Positions 44,863-53,690 of a stretch of 64,000 nt of DNA are shown here, one piece after another; positions within the stretch are counted from its first letter, which is position 1; the number at the start of each line of letters is the position of its first letter. The position numbers were made by a program, and so were the translations under genes. This DNA is from CBDFNC01 sp965249895 (lineage in GTDB: Bacteria; Pseudomonadota; Gammaproteobacteria; Enterobacterales; CBDFNC01), in the NCBI GenBank assembly GCA_965249895.1, contig CBDFNC010000001.1, positions 620,001 to 684,000 on the forward strand. Reading direction: 5' to 3'. The notes beneath the pieces were generated by a model. That model had not been told where the DNA came from. It searched no databases and was given only the letters and a program-made list of their open reading frames with translations.

Positions 44863-46788
44863 ATGGCTAGTAGAAGAGAATTACGTCAAGCTGCTGAAGA
44901 ATATATTACCAACCTGGGTAATGATGCGTTTCCCAAATCTGAAAAGATTTTTATTAAAGGCGAAATCCACGATATCGAAGTGGCAATGCGTCAAATTAAT
45001 CAGGCCGATACCCTTACCGGCGGTACCGAAGAAAATCCTCAGCTCGAGTCCAACGAACCTATCCCGGTTTACGATGCATCCGGTCCATATACAGATCCCA
45101 ATGTAACAATTGATGTTCGTGCTGGTTTAAATAAACTGCGTCAGAAGTGGATTGAAGCACGTCAGGATACGGAGCGACTCGATGGTCTGACTTCTCAGTT
45201 TAGCCAGCAAAGAATGGCGGATGAAGGTCTGGATCACCTGCGTTTTGAGCATTTGCCAAAACCTCGCCGGGCTAAACCGGGTAAAAACGTCTCGCAAATG
45301 CACTATGCCCGTCAGGGGCTGGTCACGCCGGAAATGGAATATATCGCCATTCGTGAAAACATGGGTCGTGACCGGATCAAGAGTGAGCTGCTTAAGCGTC
45401 AGCACCCTGGCGAAAACTTTGGCGCCAACCTGCCAGAGAACATCACGCCAGAATTCGTTCGTCAGGAAGTCGCCGCTGGCCGCGCAATTATTCCATGTAA
45501 CATCAACCACCCTGAAACCGAACCTATGATCATAGGTCGTAACTTCCTGGTGAAGGTAAACTCGAACATAGGTAACTCGTCTGTCAGCTCTTCTATCGAA
45601 GAAGAAGTTGAGAAGCTGGTATGGTCCACCCGTTGGGGCGGCGATACAGTAATGGACCTGTCGACCGGTCGTAATATTCATGAAACTCGTGAATGGATCC
45701 TGCGTAACTCTCCGGTGCCAATCGGTACCGTGCCTATTTATCAGGCGCTGGAAAAAGTAAACGGCGTGGCTGAAAACCTGAACTGGGAAATGTTCCGCGA
45801 TACCCTGATTGAGCAGGCTGAGCAAGGGGTGGACTACTTCACTATCCATGCCGGTGTATTGCTGCGTTATGTACCTATGACTGCCAAACGCCTGACGGGT
45901 ATCGTGTCTCGTGGCGGCTCTATTATGGCTAAGTGGTGCCTGTCTCATCATAAAGAAAACTTTGCCTATGAGCATTTTCGTGAGATTTGTGAAATTTGCG
46001 CCCAGTATGATGTCGCCCTGTCGCTGGGTGACGGACTGCGTCCCGGCTCTATTATGGATGCCAACGATGAAGCCCAATTTGCGGAACTGGAAACCTTAGG
46101 TGAAATCACCAAAGTCGCCTGGGAATATGACGTTCAGGTAATGATTGAAGGCCCTGGTCACGTGCCAATGCAGATGATCAAAGAAAACATGGATAAGGAG
46201 CTGGAAGACTGTCATGAAGCACCTTTCTACACCTTAGGTCCTTTGACCACAGATATTGCCCCGGGTTATGACCATATAACCTCCGGAATAGGCGCCGCCC
46301 AGATCGGTTGGTACGGCTGCGCCATGCTGTGTTACGTGACGCCAAAAGAACACCTGGGCCTGCCAAATAAAGAAGACGTTAAAGTAGGTCTGGTGACATA
46401 CAAGCTGGCGGCTCATGCGGCTGATTTAGCCAAAGGCCATCCTGGCGCGCAAATACGTGACAATGCCTTGTCCAAAGCGCGTTTCGAATTCCGCTGGGAA
46501 GATCAGTTTAACTTAGGCCTGGATCCTGAGACGGCGCGCGCCTACCACGATGAAACCCTGCCACAGGAATCCGGTAAAGTAGCTCACTTCTGCTCCATGT
46601 GCGGACCTAAGTTCTGCTCCATGAAGATCTCTCAGGATGTGCGTGACTACGCGGCTAAACTGGAGGCCGGCACCATAACAGTTAAGCTGCTGGATGAAGA
46701 AGTGACAGTGTCCGCTGAAGATGGCATGAAACAGATGTCGGCAGAGTTCCGCAGCAAAGGCTCAGAGCTTTACCATGAGCCTGTATAA
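44863..46788 (+). CDS. thiC: Phosphomethylpyrimidine synthase
   Basis: A 641-residue radical-SAM enzyme that converts aminoimidazole ribotide to HMP-P for thiamine. YDASGPYTDP (~70-79), MHYARQGLVTPEMEYIA (~146-162), DLSTGRNIHETREW, EGPGHVPMQM and the C-terminal cluster motif CSMCGPKFC are all present. The ATG has AAGGTGAAG upstream. It is first gene of the riboswitch-controlled thi operon; a 11-bp gap leads to thiDE. Confidence 0.98.
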   Translation: MASRRELRQAAEEYITNLGNDAFPKSEKIFIKGEIHDIEVAMRQINQADTLTGGTEENPQLESNEPIPVYDASGPYTDPNVTIDVRAGLNKLRQKWIEARQDTERLDGLTSQFSQQRMADEGLDHLRFEHLPKPRRAKPGKNVSQMHYARQGLVTPEMEYIAIRENMGRDRIKSELLKRQHPGENFGANLPENITPEFVRQEVAAGRAIIPCNINHPETEPMIIGRNFLVKVNSNIGNSSVSSSIEEEVEKLVWSTRWGGDTVMDLSTGRNIHETREWILRNSPVPIGTVPIYQALEKVNGVAENLNWEMFRDTLIEQAEQGVDYFTIHAGVLLRYVPMTAKRLTGIVSRGGSIMAKWCLSHHKENFAYEHFREICEICAQYDVALSLGDGLRPGSIMDANDEAQFAELETLGEITKVAWEYDVQVMIEGPGHVPMQMIKENMDKELEDCHEAPFYTLGPLTTDIAPGYDHITSGIGAAQIGWYGCAMLCYVTPKEHLGLPNKEDVKVGLVTYKLAAHAADLAKGHPGAQIRDNALSKARFEFRWEDQFNLGLDPETARAYHDETLPQESGKVAHFCSMCGPKFCSMKISQDVRDYAAKLEAGTITVKLLDEEVTVSAEDGMKQMSAEFRSKGSELYHEPV

Positions 46789-46799
46789 AGGAGCAGATA

Positions 46800-48332
46800 G
46801 TGAGTGATAAACCCATTGTCTGGACAGTGGCGGGCTCGGATTCTGGCGGTGGCGCCGGGATCCAGGCCGATCTCCACACCATAGAAGCCTTGGGGGGGTT
46901 TGGCTGCTCTGTGATTAGCAGTGTCACGGCGCAAAATTCAGTGGCCGTGTTACAGGTAGAAGGAGTCAGTGACGAGATGTTTTCTCGTCAGCTTGAAGCC
47001 CTTGAGCAGGATTTACCTGCTCAGGTTATTAAAATCGGCCTGCTGTCCAAGTCCAGCCATGTTGAGTTACTGGCCGGTTGTTTAGCGACCTTTAGCCCCG
47101 ATGCCAAACCCTATGTGATTTACGATCCCGTGGCCGTGGCGTCAAGCGGCCAACCCATGGCAGAGTCTGATTTGTTAACGAGTGTGGTTAACAAATTGCT
47201 CCCTTATGTGGATCTATTGACACCCAATGCCGGTGAGCTCTATGTGCTTACCGGTGAGGCTTGCAGTGATGTTCAATCGCTGCGCGCCGGTGTCGCCAGC
47301 TTGCTTGAACAAGGTTGTAAAGGCGTGCTGGTAAAAGGCGGCCACTTAAACCTGGTGGACAAGCTTTGCCTGGACTTTTGGAGTGATGGCCAACGTGAAA
47401 TTGTTTTATGCTCGGATCGTATCCAGAGTGAGCATCATCACGGTACGGGCTGTTGTTTGTCTTCTGCTATTGCCACGGCTATAGCACTGGATTACCCCAT
47501 AGAAGATGCCTTAGTGATTGCCAAAGCCTATGTAAATCAGGGGCTGAAATATAGCCAGGGTTACGGCAAGGGACCTGGTCCTCTGGCCCACCTGGGTTGG
47601 CCGACGGACCTGGATGATTTTCCTGAAGTGGTGTTACCCGGCTCTAAGCTGGGTAAGTTGCTACAGCTAGAGGGTGATCTTAGTCAAGGCGCTGGATTCC
47701 CATCTTGTGGTACGTTGCAGCTAGGCCTCTATCCTGTGGTGGATACGCTAGTTTGGATCCGGCGATTGCTGGAGATGGGAGTCAAAACCCTCCAGCTACG
47801 CATCAAGGATAAACAGCCAGATGAAGTGGAGCAGCAGATAATCGATGCCATCGCTTTAGGTAAAAAATATCAGGCGCGTCTGTTTATTAACGATTACTGG
47901 CAACTGGCCATTAAACATGGTGCCTATGGTGTACACCTGGGTCAGGAAGATATGGATGTGGCTGTATTGCCGCAAATCAGTGACGCCGGTCTGAGGTTAG
48001 GTTTAAGCACTCATGGGTATTATGAAATGCTCAGGGCTCGCCTGTTGAGACCCAGTTATATCGCCCTGGGCCATATTTACCCTACCCAAACCAAGGATAT
48101 GCCTTCCAACCCGCAAGGGGTCGCTCGTTTGGCCAATTATGTCGGCCTGATGAAAGGTGTGCCCACTGTGGCCATAGGTGGCATTAATCTGCAACGGGCG
48201 CCGGAAATATGGCAGACAGGCGTGGGCAGTATCGCTGTGGTAACGGCAATCACCCTTGCCGATGATCCTAAAACTGTGGTTGACGCTTTTAATGCTGTGA
48301 TGGAATCGCCTAATATTGAGGCGCATGTTTGA
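46800..48332 (+). CDS. HMP(-P) kinase / thiamine phosphate synthase fusion (ThiD-ThiE)
   Basis: A 510-residue fusion. Residues 1-270 are ThiD: TVAGSDSGGGAGIQADLHT (~8-26), LLTPNAGELYVLTG (~139-152), VKGGH and the ATP-site HHGTGCCLSSAIATAI (~216-231). Residues ~302-505 are ThiE: LQLRIKDKQ (~330-338), LFINDYWQLA, YGVHLGQED, LGLSTHG and ALGHIYPTQTKDMPSNPQG, with VAIGGI. It phosphorylates HMP-P and couples it to the thiazole. The start is GTG with AAGGAG 7 bp upstream. No separate thiD or thiE is seen. Confidence 0.95.
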   Translation: MSDKPIVWTVAGSDSGGGAGIQADLHTIEALGGFGCSVISSVTAQNSVAVLQVEGVSDEMFSRQLEALEQDLPAQVIKIGLLSKSSHVELLAGCLATFSPDAKPYVIYDPVAVASSGQPMAESDLLTSVVNKLLPYVDLLTPNAGELYVLTGEACSDVQSLRAGVASLLEQGCKGVLVKGGHLNLVDKLCLDFWSDGQREIVLCSDRIQSEHHHGTGCCLSSAIATAIALDYPIEDALVIAKAYVNQGLKYSQGYGKGPGPLAHLGWPTDLDDFPEVVLPGSKLGKLLQLEGDLSQGAGFPSCGTLQLGLYPVVDTLVWIRRLLEMGVKTLQLRIKDKQPDEVEQQIIDAIALGKKYQARLFINDYWQLAIKHGAYGVHLGQEDMDVAVLPQISDAGLRLGLSTHGYYEMLRARLLRPSYIALGHIYPTQTKDMPSNPQGVARLANYVGLMKGVPTVAIGGINLQRAPEIWQTGVGSIAVVTAITLADDPKTVVDAFNAVMESPNIEAHV

Positions 48333-48344
48333 TGGACACAAAAG

Positions 48345-49097
48345 ATGTTAACTGATCAAGAAACCCTGAGGTACAGCCGTCATCTTCTCCTGGGTAATGT
48401 AGGAGAAGAGGGGCAAAACAAGCTCAAGCAAGCGAAAGTACTGATTATCGGCCTGGGAGGGTTAGGCTCTCCCGCGTCTTTATACTTGGCCGCCGCAGGC
48501 GTTGGCCAGTTGGTGTTATGCGACTTTGACGAACTGGATGTAACTAACCTGCAGCGGCAGATTAGTTACGATACTCAGTCTGTGGGTCAATCCAAGGCAA
48601 GCCTGGCCAAGCAGCGACTACTTGCCCTGAATCCGGAAATCCGAGTTCGCACCATTAATAAAAAAATGTCCGAGTCTCAACTTGCGATGGAGCTGGGTAT
48701 GGTGGATTTGGTGCTGGATTGTACCGATAACATGGAAAGTCGCCATGCTATCAGTAAGGCTTGCTTTCAGGCTGAAACGCCTTTGGTTGTCGGCGCGGGG
48801 ATCCGTCTGGAAGGTCAGTTAATCTTTTTTGATTTCAAGGACTCAGCAAGCCCTTGTTACCACTGCTTGTTTCCTAAATCTATTGAAGAGCAGCTAAATT
48901 GCGCTAATTCCGGCGTGCTTGGGCCTGTGGTGGGGGCCATAGGTTCATTACAAGCGCTGGAAGCGATCAAATATATAGTTGGTTTGCCAAGCGGGATTAA
49001 GGGCAAGCTTAAACTGTTTGACGGACTTAGCCTGGATTGGCAAACCTTCAATATTCCAAAAGACTCAAATTGCCCCGTGTGTGCACAACGTGAGTAG
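48345..49097 (+). CDS. thiF: Sulfur-carrier adenylyltransferase ThiF
   Basis: A 250-residue E1-like enzyme that adenylates the ThiS C-terminus. RYSRHLLLGNVGEEGQ (~9-24), the nucleotide loop VLIIGLGGLGSPAS (~32-45), CDFDELDVTNLQRQ (~58-71) and LDCTDNMESR are present. The zinc site is formed by CYHC (about 165-168) and CPVC near the C-terminus. It starts 12 bp after thiDE. Confidence 0.93.
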   Translation: MLTDQETLRYSRHLLLGNVGEEGQNKLKQAKVLIIGLGGLGSPASLYLAAAGVGQLVLCDFDELDVTNLQRQISYDTQSVGQSKASLAKQRLLALNPEIRVRTINKKMSESQLAMELGMVDLVLDCTDNMESRHAISKACFQAETPLVVGAGIRLEGQLIFFDFKDSASPCYHCLFPKSIEEQLNCANSGVLGPVVGAIGSLQALEAIKYIVGLPSGIKGKLKLFDGLSLDWQTFNIPKDSNCPVCAQRE

Positions 49098-49125
49098 TGG
49101 CATACGGGCTGACAGCGTGAATAAA

Positions 49126-49338
49126 ATGGCAAAACTAATCGAAATTAAAGTGAACGGTAGCCAGCAGCATGTGGCGCAAGACATTAAAGTGATTGAGCTA
49201 TTAGATCTGCTGGGGGATGCCGACAAAGGTGTAGCCCTGGCGATAAATCAGGAGATCGTCAGCCGCAGCGAATGGCAAACCCGCTGTATTAATTCGGGTG
49301 ATAATATTTCTCTTTTCCAAGCGATTGCCGGAGGCTAA
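49126..49338 (+). CDS. thiS: Sulfur carrier protein ThiS
   Basis: About 70 residues, beta-grasp type: MAKLIEIKVNG start, then VALAINQEIVSR and the obligatory C-terminal Gly-Gly (LFQAIAGG), which becomes the thiocarboxylate. The start is ATG 49126; its ribosome site is weak and coupling to thiF is likely. The codons for the final GG form the GGAGG sequence that serves as ribosome site for the mini-ORF at 49342. Confidence 0.9.
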   Translation: MAKLIEIKVNGSQQHVAQDIKVIELLDLLGDADKGVALAINQEIVSRSEWQTRCINSGDNISLFQAIAGG

Positions 49339-49341
49339 AGC

Positions 49342-49617
49342 ATGTTAACCATAGGTGATAAAACATTTGGTTCGCGTTTAATTACGGGAGTCGGTGTAAA
49401 AAGTAATGATCAACAGACCTGTTTGGTGGTTATATGTTAACTATTGGCGATAAGACGTTTAATTCGCGTTTAATTACGGGAGTCGGTGTAAAAAGTAATG
49501 ATCAACAGACCTGTTTGGTGGTTATATGTTAACTATTGGCGATAAGACGTTTAATTCGCGTTTAATTACGGGAGCAGGTGTAAAGAGTAATGATCAACAG
49601 ACCTGTTTGGTGGTTAT
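49342..49617 (+). repeat. Three tandem 92-bp partial copies of the thiG 5' end
   Basis: Copies begin at ATG 49342, 49434 and 49526, exactly 92 bp apart, and the real thiG ATG follows at 49618. Each opens like thiG (MLTIGDKTF-x-SRL), then diverges to ITGVGVKSNDQQTCLVVIC and stops. Each is therefore a 32-codon ORF whose TAA overlaps the next ATG by 7 bp. Copies 2 and 3 differ in only a few bases; copy 1 differs more at its start. The TTTGGTGG sequence at each end acts as ribosome site for the next start. Confidence 0.9.
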
Positions 49618-50388
49618 ATGTTAACTATTGGCGATAAGACGTTTAATTCTAGACTTTTTACCGGTACGGGAAAGTTTAACTCTCAACAGACTATGGTGGA
49701 TGCGTTAACTGCTTCCGGCTCTCAACTGGTGACCATGGCGCTAAAGCGGGTCGATATGGAAAATCGTGATGACGATATTCTTAAACCCCTGATCAAAGCG
49801 GGTATGGATCTTTTGCCCAACACCTCGGGCGCGCGAACCGCGAAGGAAGCTGTGTTTGCCGCCAAGCTGGCCCGCGAAGCACTTGAAACCAACTGGGTGA
49901 AACTGGAAATTCATCCGGATCCAAAATATTTGTTACCCGATCCCATAGAAACCCTGGCGGCGGCTGAAGAGCTGGCTCGTGATGGTTTTATCGTATTGCC
50001 CTATGTGCATGCCGACCCGGTACTGTGTAAACGATTAGAAGAAGTGGGCTGCGCAGCTGTGATGCCATTGGGCGCCCCTATTGGTTCAAATAAAGGTATT
50101 CGTACTCAGGATTTCCTGGAAATCATCATCGAACAGGCCAATGTGCCTGTGGTGGTGGATGCGGGTATAGGCAGCCCCTCTCACGCTGCTCTCGCCATGG
50201 AGCTGGGCGCGGATGCCGTGTTGGTAAATACAGCTATCGCGGTAGCGGGAGACCCGGTGGCCATGAGTAAGGCCTTTGCCCAGGCGGTTGCTGCGGGTCG
50301 ATTGGCCTATGAAGCCGGACTGGCGGGCCAGGTTAGTCAGGCTGTTGCATCGAGCCCACTGACGGCATTCTTGGAGGGATCTGCGTGA
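49618..50388 (+). CDS. thiG: Thiazole synthase
   Basis: A 256-residue TIM-barrel enzyme that builds the thiazole from DXP, dehydroglycine and ThiS thiocarboxylate. LFTGTGKFNSQQ (~13-24), VTMALKRVD (~38-46; the Schiff-base lysine region is WVKLEIHPDPKYLLPD at ~97-112), VMPLGAPIGSNKGI and DAGIGSPSHAALAMELGADA are clear. Three truncated copies of its first 30 codons lie directly upstream. The stop overlaps a GTG mini-ORF. Confidence 0.95.
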   Translation: MLTIGDKTFNSRLFTGTGKFNSQQTMVDALTASGSQLVTMALKRVDMENRDDDILKPLIKAGMDLLPNTSGARTAKEAVFAAKLAREALETNWVKLEIHPDPKYLLPDPIETLAAAEELARDGFIVLPYVHADPVLCKRLEEVGCAAVMPLGAPIGSNKGIRTQDFLEIIIEQANVPVVVDAGIGSPSHAALAMELGADAVLVNTAIAVAGDPVAMSKAFAQAVAAGRLAYEAGLAGQVSQAVASSPLTAFLEGSA

Positions 50389-50472
50389 GTTTTGAGCAGG
50401 AGTTAGAGGCGCTGCCGTTACGACGGAATGATGTCCGTAAGTCCATTTATGCGAAATTTCGGAGGGATCTAC
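50385..50472 (+). repeat. 88-bp partial duplicate of the thiH ribosome site and first codons
   Basis: GTGAGTTTTGAGCAGGAGTT at 50385 recurs at 50473, the real thiH start. The upstream copy keeps homology for about 25 codons (EALPLRRNDVRKSIYAK) and encodes a 32-codon ORF ending at TGA 50481-50483, out of frame with thiH. GGAGGGATCT precedes both starts. Confidence 0.85.
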
Positions 50473-51585
50473 GTGAGTTTTGAGCAGGAGTTTAAGGCGC
50501 TGCAATGGGACGACGTCCGTCTGTCCATTTACGCTAAAACCGAGACCGATGTAAGGCGCGCTTTATCAAAGTCCCGTCTTGATATGGAAGACTTTAAAGC
50601 GCTGATTTCTCCTGCCGCAGAGCCTTTCGTCGAGCAGATGGCACAAAAGTCCATGGCCTTAACCCAGCAGCGGTTCGGCAAGACTGTACAGTTTTATGTA
50701 CCCCTGTATTTGTCCAATATGTGCAGTAATATTTGCACCTATTGCGGTTTTTCCATGCATAACCAAATTCGCCGTACCACCCTGAATATGGAGCAGCTGG
50801 AAGAAGAGTTAAAAGCCATCAAGAAGATGGAGTTTGACCATATTTTATTGGTAACCGGTGAATCGGAGCGTAAGGTGGGGATGGAGTATTTTCGTCAGGT
50901 CTTGCCTGTAGTGAGGAAGTATTTTTCCCATATCACCATGGAGGTACAACCGCTTGAACAGGCGGATTACCAGGAGCTGATGGAATACGGACTGGATGCG
51001 GTGCTGGTGTATCAGGAAACCTATAATCCGGTCACCTATGCCGAGCACCACCTGAAGGGCAAGAAGTCGGACTTCTGGTATCGTCTGGATACCGCAGACC
51101 GCCTGGGTAAAGCCGGGATCCATAAGATAGGGGTCGGCAGCTTGATCGGTCTTGAAGAGTGGCGTACGGATTCATTTTTTGTAGCCAGCCACTTAAGTTA
51201 CCTGGAGAAGAAATACTGGCAAACTAAATATACCTTATCTTTCCCCAGGTTAAGGCCCTGTGAAGGGGGGTTGCAGCCCAAGTCGGTGATCACGGATAAA
51301 CAAATGGTGCAGCTGATCTGTGCCTATCGCTTGTTTAGTCCTGAGGTGGAATTGTCCCTGTCTACCCGTGAATCCGAGCATTTCCGTAACCATGTTATTC
51401 CCCTTGGCATCACTTCCATGAGCGCCGGCTCCAGCACCCAGCCAGGCGGGTATGCGGAAGAGGCGGAAAAAGCCCTGGAGCAGTTCGAGATTTCTGATGA
51501 CAGGAGCCCGGCGGACGTGGCGACTATGGTGAAAAACCAGGGTTATGAAGTGGTCTGGAAAGACTGGGATCACAGTTTAAGCTGA
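50473..51585 (+). CDS. thiH: 2-Iminoacetate synthase (ThiH)
   Basis: About 370 residues from GTG 50473 (GGAGGGATCTAC upstream). An in-frame ATG at 50428 lies inside the duplicated segment and is unlikely. Radical-SAM motif CSNICTYCGF follows YVPLYLSN (~70-77). LLVTGESE, MEVQPLEQADY, YQETYNPVTYAEHH and SFPRLRPCEGG are conserved in ThiH. It cleaves tyrosine to dehydroglycine for ThiG, in an anaerobic-type, oxygen-sensitive route. It is last gene of the thi operon. Confidence 0.95.
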   Translation: MSFEQEFKALQWDDVRLSIYAKTETDVRRALSKSRLDMEDFKALISPAAEPFVEQMAQKSMALTQQRFGKTVQFYVPLYLSNMCSNICTYCGFSMHNQIRRTTLNMEQLEEELKAIKKMEFDHILLVTGESERKVGMEYFRQVLPVVRKYFSHITMEVQPLEQADYQELMEYGLDAVLVYQETYNPVTYAEHHLKGKKSDFWYRLDTADRLGKAGIHKIGVGSLIGLEEWRTDSFFVASHLSYLEKKYWQTKYTLSFPRLRPCEGGLQPKSVITDKQMVQLICAYRLFSPEVELSLSTRESEHFRNHVIPLGITSMSAGSSTQPGGYAEEAEKALEQFEISDDRSPADVATMVKNQGYEVVWKDWDHSLS

Positions 51586-51593
51586 TTTGTCGT

Positions 51594-51628
51594 GAGCTCC
51601 CTGGTTATCACTAGAAACCACGGAGCTC
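51594..51628. terminator. Hairpin after thiH
   Basis: GAGCTCC ... GGAGCTC with inner GGTT/AACC pairing, 8 bp after the thiH stop. No T tract follows, so termination is only probable. Confidence 0.45.
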
Positions 51629-51679
51629 GCTGAGCAACCTGCTATGTTTGAATAACGGCTCGTTTTGGTTTGAGACCCC

Positions 51680-52561
51680 ATGGAGCAGGCGCTCGCTGTT
51701 TTACAGCATACGTTTGGATATTCGCAATTTCGCTTTCCCCAAGAGCAGATCATTCAGACCCTGTTAGATGGTCAGGATGTCTTTGTTTTAATGCCCACTG
51801 GTGGTGGAAAATCCCTCTGCTATCAAATTCCCGCCATACTCAGGCCAGGTGTCGGTATCGTCATTTCACCCTTAATCGCCCTGATGCAAGATCAGGTGGA
51901 TGCTTTGCATCAGTCAGGAGTAAGCTCCGCCTGCCTTAATTCCGCCATGTCTCAGGAGCAAAACTACCGAATTGAACAGGCTTTGCTAAGAGCGGTGAGT
52001 TGGATCCATGAAAAATTCGGTGTGGGGCACCTGGTGGATATTCTGCTGGGTAAGGGCACGGCCAAAATACATTATTTTTCTCATCAGAACCTATCTACCT
52101 ATGGCATAGGTAAAGACGTCAGTGAGGCTCAGTGGCGCTCCGTATATCGGCAATTAGTCGCCCGAGGTTATGTCGGCGTAGAGTACGAATTTGGTCAATT
52201 GAAATTGGAGGAGGCCTGCCGTCCAATACTCAAGGGCCTGGAGAAAATTGAGTTCAGGGAAGATAGTGCGAAATACCCCAAGAAAGAGAAAACGAAAAAA
52301 CACAATGCGATTCAATTTACTTCAGACCCGGACAAGCTGTTATGGGAGGCCTTACGTGTCTACCGAAGTCAACTTGCATCCTTACATCATATCCCGCCTT
52401 ATATGATATTTCACGATGCCACTTTAGCTGAGATGGTTCAGATTCGCCCGGTGGATAATACAGGTTTTAGTGCTCTGAATGGGGTCGGTGCAAACAAGCT
52501 GGAAAAATATGGTGAACAATTTCTCGGGATTATCCGCAAGCATATGGACTGCAATGAATAG
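51680..52561 (+). pseudogene. recQ: Internally deleted recQ helicase
   Basis: The 293-residue frame has the RecQ N-terminus: FGYSQFRFPQEQIIQ, the Walker A VLMPTGGGKSLCYQIPA (~37-53) and SPLIALMQDQVDAL. Near residue 105 it jumps into the RQC winged-helix domain (IHEKFGVGHLVDILLGKG) and then a complete HRDC domain (~210-290). The DEAH box, helicase motifs III-VI and the zinc-binding cysteines are missing, about 300 residues compared with E. coli RecQ (609 aa). The fusion is in frame, so a protein could be made, but it cannot be a helicase. No strong ribosome site. Confidence 0.8.
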
Positions 52562-52709
52562 ATAAATGGAGGGGAAAAAGATGGTGCGCAAACTGCGCAC
52601 CCAAAGCTCTCGTATTCAACATTAGTCCTTTTGGTGAAATGCCCATCACCAGCAACCTACTAATGTTTGACCCAAGTTTGTAGTAACTGGGCGCGGATAT
52701 AAATTACAG

Positions 52710-53345
52710 CTAGACAAATTTTTCCAGGGCCTGATAACCCATGGTTAATCCGAAACCGATTAACAGCATGGCGCAGACTCTCTCTATGCTGGTTAAAAAG
52801 CGAGAGAACTGACTAATTTGGCTGCCCCTGTGAATAAGCAGTAATACCAGGACATCCCAAATTAAGACGGCTGCCGCCATCCATAGACCGTAAACTAACT
52901 TAGCGGTTATATTTGTGGATGGTGCGACAACCAGGGTGAATAGCGAGAGGTAAAATAAGCCATTTTTTGGGTTTAGCAGACCTGCAGCTAGGCCTTGGGT
53001 AAAGCTAGCCAATCTGTTACTCGGTGGTTCCTGTTGAGGCTCGCTGGGATCTTTGCTGGTAGCGGTTAATATCATAACCCCCAAATATAGCAGATAACCT
53101 GTGCCCAGAAATCGAAGCAGTTCCAGCAACCAGGCTTGCCTGGAGAGCATGTCGTAACTCAGAATAGCGATCAGTATATAGATAAGGTTGGCCAGGGCGA
53201 TACCTAAGCAGAGGCAGATCCCGGTTACCAGCCTTTGTTGAATCGCACTACGTACAATAAGAATAAAGTCGGCCCCCGGACTCAACAGGGCTAAAAAGTG
53301 GACCCCTGCGATAAATACCAATTCCTGTAAATTAAACGATTCCAT
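52710..53345 (-). CDS. LysE/RhtB-family amino-acid exporter
   Basis: A 211-residue membrane protein with about six helices. The family start GVHFLALLSPGADFILIVR (~14-32) is clear, as is LLNPKNGLFYLSLF (~121-134). Such proteins export amino acids such as lysine, homoserine or threonine; substrate not resolved. AAGGAGC precedes the ATG. The AraC-family gene upstream on the same strand is a likely regulator. Confidence 0.9.
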   Translation of the reverse strand: MESFNLQELVFIAGVHFLALLSPGADFILIVRSAIQQRLVTGICLCLGIALANLIYILIAILSYDMLSRQAWLLELLRFLGTGYLLYLGVMILTATSKDPSEPQQEPPSNRLASFTQGLAAGLLNPKNGLFYLSLFTLVVAPSTNITAKLVYGLWMAAAVLIWDVLVLLLIHRGSQISQFSRFLTSIERVCAMLLIGFGLTMGYQALEKFV

Positions 53346-53685
53346 AATCAGCTCCTTGTTTTCGGAGCAAGTATGTATTTAGTTAGCGACAGGTTATTGA
53401 ACGAAATTGCTCATTTCATATAGCTAACTAAATGCCCGCCCTGAAACGCTATCTTGTCATTCTCGCGCAGGCGGTGGTCCGACATCTGGATGGTCCGACA
53501 CTCGCTCCAGCGGCCTGACAGCTAGCTCGGTGCCCACCATAGGCCTCTGGATTGCCAGGCAAGCTGACAATGACAGGGGGCGATGTGATAGTAGTGACTA
53601 ACCTTAGGCCTTTGCAAAACGATAAGTATCGCGTTCTAAGAATATGACTGAAGAACGAATATATGAGTTTCAGGACGGACACTAA
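53346..53685. mobile_element. Repeat-derived insertion, MITE-like
   Basis: CTAACTAAATGCCCGCC at 53424-53440 recurs at 53682-53697, where it forms the 3' end of the AraC gene. Between them lies about 240 bp bounded by CCTGAAACG and GTTTCAGG (family B sequences as inverted ends). The inside is palindromic, GC-rich and non-coding. Confidence 0.5.
53421..53448 (-). repeat. Family B repeat, reverse copy
   Basis: Read on the minus strand GCGTTTCAGGGCGGGCATTT then AGTTAGC. It forms the left end of the insertion-like segment. Confidence 0.5.
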
Positions 53686-53690
53686 CTAAA
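53667..53690 (+). repeat. Family B repeat, forward copy
   Basis: GTTTCAGGACGGACACTAAC followed by TAAA. It forms the right end of the insertion-like segment and abuts the AraC stop. Confidence 0.5.

Noticed and set aside
45127..46077. 316-residue minus-strand ORF inside thiC
   Set aside because: Antisense to a highly conserved gene, with no family features; a by-product of codon bias.
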